Assembly: GCF_019649055.1 (NCBI RefSeq)
Contig: NW_026570626.1
Coordinates: forward strand, 1 to 26,188
DNA: 26,188 bases
From: Paramacrobiotus metropolitanus
Lineage: Eukaryota > Tardigrada > Eutardigrada > Parachela > Macrobiotidae
Direction of reading: 5' to 3'
The notes under the pieces are model-generated. The model was given only the letters and a program-made list of their open reading frames with translations. It was not told the origin of the DNA and searched no databases. The first letter of the stretch is position 1; every line of letters starts with the position of its first letter. The translations under genes were made by a program, and so were the position numbers. Below are positions 1-10,089 of this stretch, piece after piece.

Positions 1-882
1 CCACCATACTCCACACCACCGGCACTGGGCACAGTCTGCAAACAACGTAATCATCACTTTTACAACTGTCTGACATTCATGGTGATCGTTGGGCCCGGCT
101 TCGTGAACGGATGGTTTATAATGGTAGTTGTGCTTGAAGTATCATAGTATGCATGGTGTAGGTTGTAAGTTGTAATAGCAGTGCTTGGGGAGCTAGTGCT
201 GGGAACGTGAGTGACCTTGTCCCGTACGTGTAGTGGTGCTTTGCAGCCGCATGTTAAACCGTTGGCACTGTGTTCAAGCCGTGATCATTGACGTACATTA
301 TTTGGACGGATGGTGTCCGTGTCGGTCGTTAAGGTTTAGCGGAATCTTGAACTCAATACTGGAATGGTTGGTGTGACGGCGATAAATAATCAATTGGCTC
401 AACTGATGGCCGCTGTATACGGAGAAAATCAGGGTTGTGCAGTACTCACCACAATAATACTCTATCTGCAAGCTAAAAGAGTACGGTTTATTGCTGTGCT
501 TCGTGCAATCCAAACAAGAAATTATTTAGCATGTAAAGTCTACAGGGACAGGTAGAAGAGACTCACCGTAGAGCGATAAGAATGATAGTCAACGTCACTT
601 TACTACATTTATCGCATTGACAAATTCCACATCGCTCTGCATTTAAATCGTCCCATACTCGCTTACTGCATCAAATCATTTGGAATGCATTGAAGTAATT
701 TTGCAGTATACAGTACTGTACCTGTTCAGCAGATTAAAAAGTTAGGTGCGCTAAACAATATGAAGTATGAAAAAGTGCAAGCTTTAAAATTTTATTGGTT
801 TTGTACATGCCTGGTAGCGACATCTACCTAGTGACAAAACATATTTTATTATTATGGTATACAGAGTTTGCAGTAATACGAG
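1..882. other. non-coding stretch, nothing recognised
   Basis: The short ORFs here show no recognisable domain, no repeat structure and no codon pattern that would support a gene. The composition is mixed, with T/G-rich parts on the plus strand. I see no RNA gene or mobile-element end. The stretch ends where a 138-bp leader, found again at 3218, begins. Confidence 0.5.
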
Positions 883-1020
883 TACAAGGTAGCCCCGCGC
901 ATCCGCGCTCGGCACTTAAGTACTGGATAGTATTGGCTTTGTTTTGGAAAGGTCATTATAAATATGTAAAGGCTGACGTTCGGAATTTCTGACGTTCTGA
1001 CAATTTTAATTTTTCACGTT
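883..1020 (+). repeat. leader repeat, copy 1, at the left edge of the 8-bp array
   Basis: This 138-bp stretch recurs at 3218-3355 with only a handful of mismatches. In both places it starts with TACAAGGTAGCC, contains a GC-rich core (GCGCATCCGCGC) and runs directly into the GACGTTCT satellite. The constant offset of 2335 bp shows a direct duplication. It could be the boundary of a larger repeat unit that includes part of the array, or the remnant of a mobile element whose body is the array. Confidence 0.85.
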
Positions 1021-2048
1021 ATGAAGATTCTGATTTTCTGAGGTTCTAACGTTTTGACGTTCTTACGTCCTAACGTTTTGATGCTCTTATTTTATGACGT
1101 TCCGACGTTCTAACGTTATGACGTTCTAACGTTCTACCGTCCTAACGTTCTGACGTTCTGATGGTGTTACGTTCTGGCGTTCTAACGTTCTCACGTTCTC
1201 ACGTTCTGATGTTCTTACTTTATGACGTTCTGACGTTCTTACGGTGTTACGTTCTAAAGTTCTCACGTTCTGACGTTCTGACATTCTAACGTTCTAACGT
1301 TCTAAGGTTCTAAAGTTATGACGTTTTGACGTTCTGACGTTGTTCTGTTCTAGGCGTTCTGAAGTTCTGACGTTGTGACGTTCTAACGTACTCACGTTCT
1401 CACGTTCTGAGGTTGTGACGTTCTGACGTTCTAACGTTCTGACGTTCTGACGTTCTAACGTTCTCACGTTCTGACGTTCTGACATTCTAACGTTCTAACG
1501 TTCTAACGTTCTGAGGTTCTCACGTTTTCACGTGCTGACGTTCTACACGTTCTGACGTTCTGGCGTTTTGAATTTCTGACGTTTTGACGCTCTGAACTAG
1601 GTATGGACTTTTGCATGAAGTAATATAGATACAGTATACGTTTGGTTCTGACGTTCTGATGTTTCACGTTTGGATTTTCTAACGTTCTGACCTTCTGACG
1701 TTCTTAACTTCTGACGTTCTTACTTTCTGACGTTTTTTCACTTTTCACAATCTAACATCATGATGTTCTGACGTTCTAACGTTCTGTTATTCTGACGTTC
1801 TGAATTTCTAACATTTTGACGTTTTTAATTTTTCACGTTCTGAGGTGCTGACCTTTTGACATTTTATTTTTCACATTCTGACATTCTGCTGTTCTGACGT
1901 TCTAACGTTCTGACATTCTGATATTCTTGCATTCTGGCTTTTCACATTCTGACATTCTGCTGTTCTGACGTTCTAACGTTCTGACGTTCTGATATTCTGG
2001 CGTTCTGAACTTCTGACGTTCTGACGTTTTTAGTTTTTTACGTTCTGA
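981..2048. repeat. 8-bp tandem satellite (GACGTTCT), first block
   Basis: The stretch is an imperfect tandem array of 8-bp monomers, mostly GACGTTCT, AACGTTCT, CACGTTCT and GATGTTCT. It is more diverged than the main array after 3315 and has no regular higher-order period that I can see. A short non-repeat interruption lies near 1595-1645. Because 8 and 3 share no factor, reading it gives an 8-residue protein repeat (RTSERQNV on the minus strand). The ORFs seen here follow from that and are not genes. Confidence 0.9.
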
Positions 2049-2605
2049 CCAGACTTGGGTCCACCTTTGCGTTTTCCACCCTCCACCCACCCCACCTAAC
2101 CCCACGAATTTTCCACTCCACCCCGCCCCATCACGCTAAAAAAATGGCCCACCTCCGCCCACCAACGACTAATATTTCCACTGTCCACCCGCCCGCCCAC
2201 TGGCTTTAAAAAATTTTTCGTCAGTTTTTATCGTGCGTCTGGCTTGTGTTGCACATCAAAAGTATTACAGGAAGCAAGTTATTTAAAAAGTGGTTAATCT
2301 TTCGCGTGCCCAGTTCAACAAAAGTGACAATTGATGTAAGTGGATCCGCGCTCCGCGCGGACATTTTTTTCGATTTTTAACTAAAAACTAGTACTTTTTT
2401 GAAGTGGCGGGATTTTTTTGAAGTGGCGGGCCCGTTTTCCTCCCACTTTTGAATTTTTCCCACCTCCGCCCGCCCTCGTATTTTCCACCCCGCCACCGCC
2501 CACCAGCTTCAAACTTTCCACCCACCTCCGCCCTCCAAAAAAGGTGGAGGTGGGCGGAAAAGGTGGGATTTTTCCCACTCCACCAAAACGGTGGCCCAAG
2601 TCTGG
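2049..2605. mobile_element. inverted-repeat (foldback/MITE-like) element inserted in the satellite
   Basis: The left end reads CCAGACTTGGGTCCACC and the right end is its reverse complement with one base missing (GGTGGCCCAAGTCTGG). Similarity continues inward through CCACC/GGTGG-rich arms. Both sides are flanked by TTCTGA (2043-2048 and 2606-2611), which could be a 6-bp target-site duplication, although the same 6-mer is common in the satellite. The arms are strongly strand-biased (C-rich left, mixed right) and there is no credible ORF. It is therefore a non-autonomous element, and its superfamily cannot be assigned from the ends alone. Confidence 0.7.
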
Positions 2606-2611
2606 TTCTGA

Positions 2612-2815
2612 CCTTCTGACGTTCTAATGTTCTGACTTTCTAATGTTCTGATATTCTGACATTCTGATATTCAGACGTTCTGAATTTCTGACGTTCTGAA
2701 TTTCTGACGTTTTTGATTTTTCACGTTCAGACGTTATTAATTTTTCACGTTTGGATTACCTGACGTTCTGTCTTTTGGCGTCCTGACTTCTGATGTTTTT
2801 ACGTTCTGACGTATA
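2612..2815. repeat. 8-bp tandem satellite, remainder of first block
   Basis: Diverged GACGTTCT-type monomers resume directly after the inverted-repeat element and fade out near 2815. This confirms that the element inserted into pre-existing satellite. Confidence 0.8.
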
Positions 2816-3217
2816 GATACTGTGTAGGCGGCATACTGGGGAATGTACTTTACCTTTTATGGAGGTTTACGTAATTTGCTGCTCACGTAATAATTTTTCA
2901 TCTACAATCTACATTAAAAAAGAAGTATTTATGTATCTGTTATAGTCTCCGTGGTTACAGTCATTGTGTTATGGGCTTTTCATAACTGTGCAATGAATAC
3001 AGTACTTGCTTCTTCGAGTGCTCTTTACGTTTCCTATACTTAAGACCTGGTGAAACCATCTCCTGACCACTGGGTAATAAAAACAAACAAAAATCTATTG
3101 GCACACCTATGGAAAATATGGAATTTTTTAAGACCAAGCTGGACTTGAACTGACCACGCGTTAACGAGCCTATTAAAACAGCGCATAAATACGATTTGGT
3201 CGGTAAGCTTGTATGAA
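2816..3217. other. unique interlude between satellite blocks
   Basis: The sequence is not repetitive and has no recognisable coding region; the 83-codon minus-strand ORF at 3040-3291 resembles nothing known to me. On the minus strand near 3140-3160 there is a stretch like an RNA polymerase III B box (AGTTCAAGTCC). It could be part of a decayed tRNA-derived element, but I cannot fold a tRNA around it. Confidence 0.4.
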
Positions 3218-3355
3218 TACAAGGTAGCCTCGCGCATCCGCGCTCGGCACTTAAGTACTGGATAGTACTTGCTTTGTTTTGGAAAGATCATTATAAATAT
3301 GTAAAGGCTGACGTTCGGAATTTCTGACGTTCTGACAATTTTAATTTTTCACGTT
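3218..3355 (+). repeat. leader repeat, copy 2, at the left edge of the main array
   Basis: This is the second copy of the 138-bp leader at 883-1020. Differences include a C/T change just after GGTAGCC, a changed TACTTG/TATTGG patch and an A/G change before TCATTATAAATATG. As in copy 1, its last ~40 bp already contain satellite-like GACGTTCT words, so leader and array appear to have been duplicated together. Confidence 0.85.
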
Positions 3356-6300
3356 CTGAATTTCTGATGTTCTGACGTTCAACGTTCTAACGTTTTGACG
3401 TTTTTACGTTCTAACGTTCTGATATTCTTACTTTATGACGTTCTCAAGTTCTAACGTTCTGATGTTTTTACTTTATGACGTTCTGACGTTCTGACGTTCT
3501 AACGTTCTGATGTTTTTACTTTATGACGTTCTGACGTTCTTACGTTCTGATGTTTTTCCTTTATGACGTTCTGACGTTCTAACGTTCTGATGTTTTTACT
3601 TTATGACGTTCTGACGTTCTGACGTTCTAACGTTCGCATGTTTTTACTTTATGACGTTCTGACGTTCTGACGTTCTAACGTTCAGATGTTCTTACTTTAT
3701 GACGTTCTGACTTTCTGGCGTTCTGATGTTCTTACTTTATGACGTTCTGACGTTCTGACGTTCTGACTTTCTAACGTTCTGATGTTCTTACTTTATGATG
3801 TTCTGGCGTTCTGAAGTTCTGATGTTCTTACTTTATGACGTTCTGGCGTTCTAACGTTCTGATGTTCTTACTTTATGACGTTCTGGCGTTCTGACGTTCT
3901 GATGTTCTTACTTTATGACGTTCTGGCGTTCTGACGTTCTGATGTTCTTAGTTTATGACGTTCTGGCGTTCTGATGTTCTTACTTTATGACGTTCCGGCG
4001 TTCTGACGTTCTAACGTTCTGACGTCCTGACGGTCTAACGTTCTGATGCTCTTACTTTATGACGTTCTGACGTACTGGCGTTCTGACGTTCTAACGTTCT
4101 GACGTCCTGACGGTCTAACGTTCTGATGTTCTTACTTTATGACGATCTGACGTTCTGGGGTTCTGATGTTTTTACTTTATGACGTTCTGACGTTCTGACG
4201 TTCTAACGTTCTGATGTTCTTACTTTATAACGTTCTAACGTTCTGATGTTCTTACGTTATGACGTTCTGACGTTCTTACGTTCTGATGTTTTTCCTTTAT
4301 GACGTTCTGACGTTCTAACGTTCTGATGTTTTTACTTTATAACGTTCTGACGTTCTGACGTTCTAACGTTCGCATGTTTTTACTTTATGACGTTCTGACG
4401 TTCTGACGTTCTAACGTTCAGATGTTCTTACTTTATGACGCTCTGACTTTCTAACGTTCTGATGTTCTTACTTTATGATGTTCTGGCGTTCTGAAGTTCT
4501 GATGTTCTTACTTTATGACGTTCTGGCGTTCTAACGTTCTGATGTTCTTACTTTATGACGTTCTGGCGTTCTGACGTTCTGATGTTCTTACTTTATGACG
4601 TGCTGGCGTTCTAACGTTCTGATGTTCTTACTTTATGACGTTCTGGCGTTCTGACGTTCTGATGTTCTTACTTTATGACGTTCTGGCGTTCTGACGTTAT
4701 GATGTTTTTAGTTTATGACGTTCTGACGTTCTGGCGTTCTGATGTTCTTACTTTATGACGTTCCGGCGTTCTGACGTTCTAACGTTCTGACGTCCTGACG
4801 GTCTAACGTTTTGATGCTCTTACTTTATGACGTTCTGACGTTCTAACGTTCGCATGTTTTTACTTTATGACGTTCTGACGTTCTGACGTTCTAACGTTCA
4901 GATGTTCTTACTTTATGACGTTCTGACTTTCTGGCGTTCTGATGTTCTTACTTTATGACGTTCTGACGTTCTGACTTTCTAACGTTCTGATGTTCTTACT
5001 TTATGATGTTCTGGCGTTCTGAAGTTCTGATGTTCTTACTTTATGACGTTCTGGCGTTCTAACGTTCTGATGTTCTTACTTTATGACGTTCTGGCGTTCT
5101 GACGTTCTGATGTTCTTACTTTATGACGTTCTGGCGTTCTGACGTTCTGATGTTTTTAGTTTATGACGTTCTGACGTTCTGGCGTTCTGATGTTCTTACT
5201 TTATGACGTTCCGGCGTTCTGACGTTCTAACGTTCTGACGTCCTGACGGTCTAACGTTCTGATGCTCTTACTTTATGACGTTCTGACGTTCTAACGTTCT
5301 GATGTTTTTACTTTATAACGTTCTGACGTTCTGACGTCCTAACGTTCGCATGTTTTTACTTTATGACGTTCTGACGTTCTGACGTTCTAACGTTCAGATG
5401 TTCTTACTTTATGACGTTCTGACTTTCTGGCGTTCTGATGTTCTTACTTTATGACGTTCTGACGTTCTGACGTTCTGACTTTCTAACGTTCTGATGTTCT
5501 TACTTTATGATGTTCTGGCGTTCTGAAGTTCTGATGTTCTTACTTTATGACGTTCTGGCGTTCTAACGTTCTGATGTTCTTACTTTATGACGTTCTGGCG
5601 TTCTGACGTTCTGATGTCCTTACTTTATGACGTTCTGGCGTTCTAACGTTCTGATGTTCTTACTTTATGACGTTCTGGCGTTCTGACGTTCTGATGTTCT
5701 TACTTTATGACGTTCTGGCGTTCTAACGTTCTGATGTTCTTACTTTATGACGTTCTGGCGTTCTAACGTTCTGATGTTCTTACTTTATGACGTTCTGGCG
5801 TTCTGACGTTCTGATGTTCTTAGTTTATGACGTTCTGACGTTCTGACGTTCTAACGTTCTGATGTTCTTACTTTATAACGTTCTAACGTTCTGATGTTCT
5901 TACGTTATGACGTTCTGACGTTCTTACGTTCTGATGTTTTTCCTTTATGACGTTCTGACGTTCTAACGTTCTGATGTTTTTACTTTATAACGTTCTGACG
6001 TTCTGACGTTCTAACGTTCGCATGTTTTTACTTTATGACGTTCTGACGTTCTGACGTTCTAACGTTCAGATGTTTTTACTTTATAACGTTCTGACGTTCT
6101 GACGTTCTAACGTTCGCATGTTTTTACTTTATGACGTTCTGGCGTTCTGACGTTCTGATGTTCTTAGTTTATGACGTTCTGGCGTTCTGATGTTCTTACT
6201 TTATGACGTTCCGGCGTTCTGACGTTCTAACGTTCTGACGTCCTGACGGTCTAACGTTCTGATGCTCTTACTTTATGACGTTCTGACGTACTGGCGTTCT

Positions 6301-9172
6301 GACGTTCTAACGTTCTGACGTCCTGACGGTCTAACGTTCTGATGTTCTTACTTTATGACGATCTGACGTTCTGGGGTTCTGATGTTTTTTACTTTTATGA
6401 CGTTCTGACGTTCTGACGTTCTAACGTTCTGATGTTCTTACTTTATAACGTTCTAACGTTCTGATGTTCTTACGTTATGACGTTCTGACGTTCTTACGTT
6501 CTGATGTTTTTCCTTTATGACGTTCTGACGTTCTAACGTTCTGATGTTTTACTTTATAACGTTCTGACGTTCTGACGTTCTAACGTTCGCATGTTTTACT
6601 TTATGACGTTCTGACGTTCTGACGTTCTAACGTTCAGATGTTCTTACTTTATGACGCTCTGACTTTCTAACGTTCTGATGTTCTTACTTTATGATGTTCT
6701 GGCGTTCTGAAGTTTTGATGTTCTTACTTTATGACGTTCTGGCGTTCTAACGTTCTGATGTTCTTACTTTATGACGTTCTGGCGTTCTGACGTTCTGATG
6801 TTCTTACTTTATGACGTGCTGGCGTTCTAACGTTCTGATGTTCTTACTTTATGACGTTCTGGCGTTCTGACGTTCTGATGTTCTTACTTTATGACGTTCT
6901 GGCGTTCTGACGTTATGATGTTTTTAGTTTATGACGTTCTGACGTTCTGGCGTTCTGATGTTCTTACTTTATGACGTTCTGGCGTTCTGACGTTTTAACG
7001 TTCTGACGTCCTGACGGTCTAACGTTTTGATGCTCTTACTTTATGACGTTCTGACGTTCTAACGTTCGCATGTTTTTTACTTTATGACGTTCTGACGTTC
7101 TGACGTTCTAACGTTCAGATGTTCTTACTTTATGACGTTCTGACTTTCTGGCGTTCTGATGTTCTTACTTTATGACGTTCTGACGTTCTGACTTTCTAAC
7201 GTTCTGATGTTCTTACTTTATGATGTTCTGGCGTTCTGAAGTTCTGATGTTCTTACTTTATGACGTTCTGGCGTTCTAACGTTCTGATGTTCTTACTTTA
7301 TGACGTTCTGGCGTTCTGACGTTCTGATGTTCTTACTTTATGACGTTCTGGCGTTCTAACGTTCTGATGTTCTTACTTTACGACGTTCTGGCGTTCTGAC
7401 GTTCTGATGTTCTTACTTTATGACGTTCTGGCGTTCTGACGTTCTGATGTTTTTAGTTTATGACGTTCTGACGTTCTGGCGTTCTGATGTTCTTACTTTA
7501 AGACGTTCCGGCGTTCTGACGTTCTAACGTTCTGACGTCCTGACGGTCTAACGTTCTGATGCTCTTACTTCATGACGTTCTGCCGTTCTAACGTTCTGAT
7601 GTTTTTACTTTATAACGTTCTGACGTTCTGACGTCCTAACGTTCGCATGTTTTTACTTTATGACGTTCTGACGTTCTGACGTTCTAACGTTCAGATGTTC
7701 TTACTTTATGACGTTCTGACTTTCTGGCGTTCTGATGTTCTTACTTTATGACGTTCTGACGTTCTGACGTTCTGACTTTCTAACGTTCTGATGTTCTTAC
7801 TTTATGATGTTCTGGCGTTCTGAAGTTCTGATGTTCTTACTTTATGACGTTCTGGCGTTCTAACGTTCTGATGTTCTTACTTTATGACGTTCTGGCGTTC
7901 TGACGTTCTGATGTCCTTACTTTATGACGTTCTGGCGTTCTAACGTTCTGATGTTCTTACTTTATGACGTTCTGGCGTTCTGACGTTCTGATGTTCTTAC
8001 TTTATGACGTTCTGGCGTTCTAACGTTCTGATGTTCTTACTTTATGACGTTCTGGCGTTCTGACGTTCTGATGTTCTTACTTTATGACGTTCTGGCGTTC
8101 TGACGTTCTGATGTTCTTAGTTTATGACGTTCTGACGTTCTGACGTTCTAACGTTCTGATGTTTTTACTTTATAACGTTCTGACGTTCTGACGTTCTAAC
8201 GTTCGCATGTTTTTACTTTATGACGTTCTGACGTTCTGACGTTCTAACGTTCAGATGTTCTTACTTTATGACGTTCTGACTTTCTGGCGTTCTGATGTTC
8301 TTACTTTATGACGTTCTGACGTTCTGACGTTCTGACTTTCTAACGTTCTGATGCTCTTACTTTATGATGTTCTGGCGTTCTGAAGTTCTGATGTTCTTAC
8401 TTTATGACGTTCTGGCGTTCTAACGTTCTGATGTTCTTACTTTATGACGTTCTGGCGTTCTGACGTTCTGATGTTCTTACTTTATGACGTTCTGGCGTTC
8501 TAACGTTCTGATGTTCTTACTTTATGACGTTCTGGCGTTCTGACGTTCTGATTTTCTTACTTTATGACGTTCTGGCGTTCTGACGTTCTGATGTTCTTAG
8601 TTTATGACGTTCTGACGTTCTGACGTTCTAACGTTCTGATGTTTTTACTTTATAACGTTCTGACGTTCTGACGTTCTAACGTTCGCATGTTTTTACTTTA
8701 TGACGTTCTGACGTTCTGACGTTCTAACGTTCAGATGTTCTTACTTTATGACGTTCTGACTTTCTGGCGTTCTGATGTTCTTACTTTATGACGTTCTGAC
8801 GTTCTGACGTTCTGACTTTCTAACGTTCTGATGCTCTTACTTTATGATGTTCTGGCGTTCTGAAGTTCTGATGTTCTTACTTTATGACGTTCTGGCGTTC
8901 TAACGTTCTGATGTTCTTACTTTATGACGTTCTGGCGTTCTGACGTTCTGATGTTCTTACTTTATGACGTTCTGGCGTTCTAACGTTCTGATGTTCTTAC
9001 TTTATGACGTTCTGGCGTTCTGACGTTCTGATGTTCTTACTTTATGACGTTCTGGCGTTCTGACGTTCTGATGTTCTTAGTTTATGACGTTCAGACGTTC
9101 TAACGTTCTGACGTCGTGACGGTCTAACGTTCTGATGCTCTTACTTTATGACGTTCTGACGTACTGGCGTTC
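3315..9172. repeat. 8-bp satellite, main block with higher-order repeats
   Basis: The array is built from 8-bp monomers (GACGTTCT, AACGTTCT, GGCGTTCT, GATGTTCT). Most are grouped in runs of three to six that end with the variant octamer TACTTTAT, giving a common 40-bp unit. Higher levels are visible: a marker octamer pair containing AACGTTCGCATG recurs near 3632, 4371, 4850, 5346, 6014, 6588, 7064, 7640, 8198 and 8678. A 480-bp period is nearly exact from about 7900 to 9090. A block of about 1.9 kb starting near 3.95 kb is repeated about 2.2 kb further on. There is no coding content. This pattern fits unequal exchange acting on an old microsatellite-like core. Confidence 0.95.
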
Positions 9173-9173
9173 T

Positions 9174-9470
9174 GACCAGAGTTTGCCCATCTTCGACTTT
9201 TCCCATCCCCATTTCATCCCCATCTGTCGCACGCATATCCCAGCCCAGCCCATCTCCAGCCACCTTAGTTCACCAGCCCTGTCCAGCTTTAAGGCCCCAT
9301 TTTCAGCCCATTTTTTTAAAAAACTTTTCAGTACTATAAATTGTTCAAAATTACGTAAAGTGAGAAAAATAACGAAGTTTTAACTCGTAGAAATCAACGC
9401 GCAACGCAAAAATTCCAGGCGAATTTAGAAGCTTAAACAGCAAATAGCTTAAAATTTTTTGATTTTTTCG
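9174..9470. mobile_element. diverged, end-truncated relative of the 2049-2605 element
   Basis: It starts within the same TTCTGACCAGA context as the element at 2049 and shares its C-rich left arm. It also has a comparable transition into a TTTAAAAAA stretch followed by TTTTC..CAGT. No matching inverted right end is visible before the satellite resumes near 9476, so this copy looks truncated or rearranged. The 82-codon plus-strand ORF inside is low-complexity read-through and is not supported as a gene. Confidence 0.5.
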
Positions 9471-9475
9471 TTCTT

Positions 9476-9904
9476 TATGACGTTCTGACGTTCTGACGTT
9501 CTGACTTTCTAACGTTCTGATGTTCTTACTTTATGATGTTCTGGCGTTCTGAAGTTCTGATGTTCTTACTTTATGACGTTCTGGCGTTCTAACGTTCTGA
9601 TGTTCTTACTTTATAACGTTCTGGCGTTCTGACGTTCTGATGTTCTTACTTTATGACGTTCTGGCGTTCTGACGTTCTGATGTTCTTAGTTTATGACGTT
9701 CTGGCGTTCTGATGTTCTTACTTTATGACGTTCTGACGTTTTGACGTTCTAACGGTCTGATGTTCTTACTTATAACGTTTTGACGTTCTGGCGTTCTAAC
9801 GTTCCGACGTTCTGACGTTCTAACGTTCTGATATTTTTACTTTATGACGTTCTGACGTTCTGACGTTCTGACGTTCTGGCGTTCTGATGTGTTTACTTTA
9901 TGAC
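9476..9904. repeat. 8-bp satellite, right-hand end
   Basis: The GACGTTCT/TACTTTAT array resumes after the interruption and ends abruptly at TTTATGACAG. The sequence to its right is unrelated, so this is the right edge of the satellite and a possible junction with the integrated viral element. Confidence 0.9.
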
Positions 9905-10024
9905 AGAAGATATAGCGCTAGTTTAGCGTCAGCTCCGAATCGGTCCGGTTTTCGACCGGTCTGCGGTTCGGCTCGTGATCGGTTCGGTTTTCAGCCGGTT
10001 TGAACTGGACTGGAGCCGATTGTC
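9905..10024. repeat. short CGGTTCGG-type repeat
   Basis: Two diverged copies of a unit of roughly 36-40 bp (ATCGGTYCGGTTTTC followed by a CCGGT core) lie side by side between the satellite and the ARH-BIR gene. I see no coding content. This is where a left end of the viral element might be expected, but no inverted counterpart is visible on the right side of the window. Confidence 0.5.
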
Positions 10025-10059
10025 CCCTTTCTTTGGGTTATTTTTCCCCACCCTCTTTT
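10025..10059. terminator. shared 3'-end motif, left copy
   Basis: CCCTTTCTTT, five variable bases, then ATTTTTCCCCACCCTCTTTT. The same two blocks with the same spacing occur at 19392-19426, so 30 of 35 positions are fixed. This copy lies 31 bp past the ARH-BIR stop codon; the other lies 4 bp past the polymerase stop codon. The position suggests a transcript 3'-end signal used by the element. On the minus strand it reads as a purine-rich G-run and contains no AATAAA, so the mechanism is unknown. Confidence 0.6.
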
Positions 10060-10089
10060 ATTTATTCATGACATTTTATTTTATGGTGT

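Noticed and set aside
1294-2105. Minus-strand ORFs with a repeated RTSERQNV peptide
   Set aside because: They are an automatic result of translating an 8-bp tandem repeat and have no start context or conserved ends.
2381-2627. Overlapping proline- and glycine-rich ORFs on both strands
   Set aside because: They lie in the inverted-repeat arms of a non-autonomous element and mirror each other; the composition explains them.
3130-3215. tRNA gene on the minus strand
   Set aside because: Only a B-box-like word is visible; I could not find a matching acceptor stem or anticodon arm.
3315-9172. CRISPR-like or spacer-bearing array
   Set aside because: The array has no unique spacers; every segment is a variant of the same octamer.
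981-9904. Telomeric repeat
   Set aside because: The octamer is not a known telomere motif and unique sequence lies on both sides.
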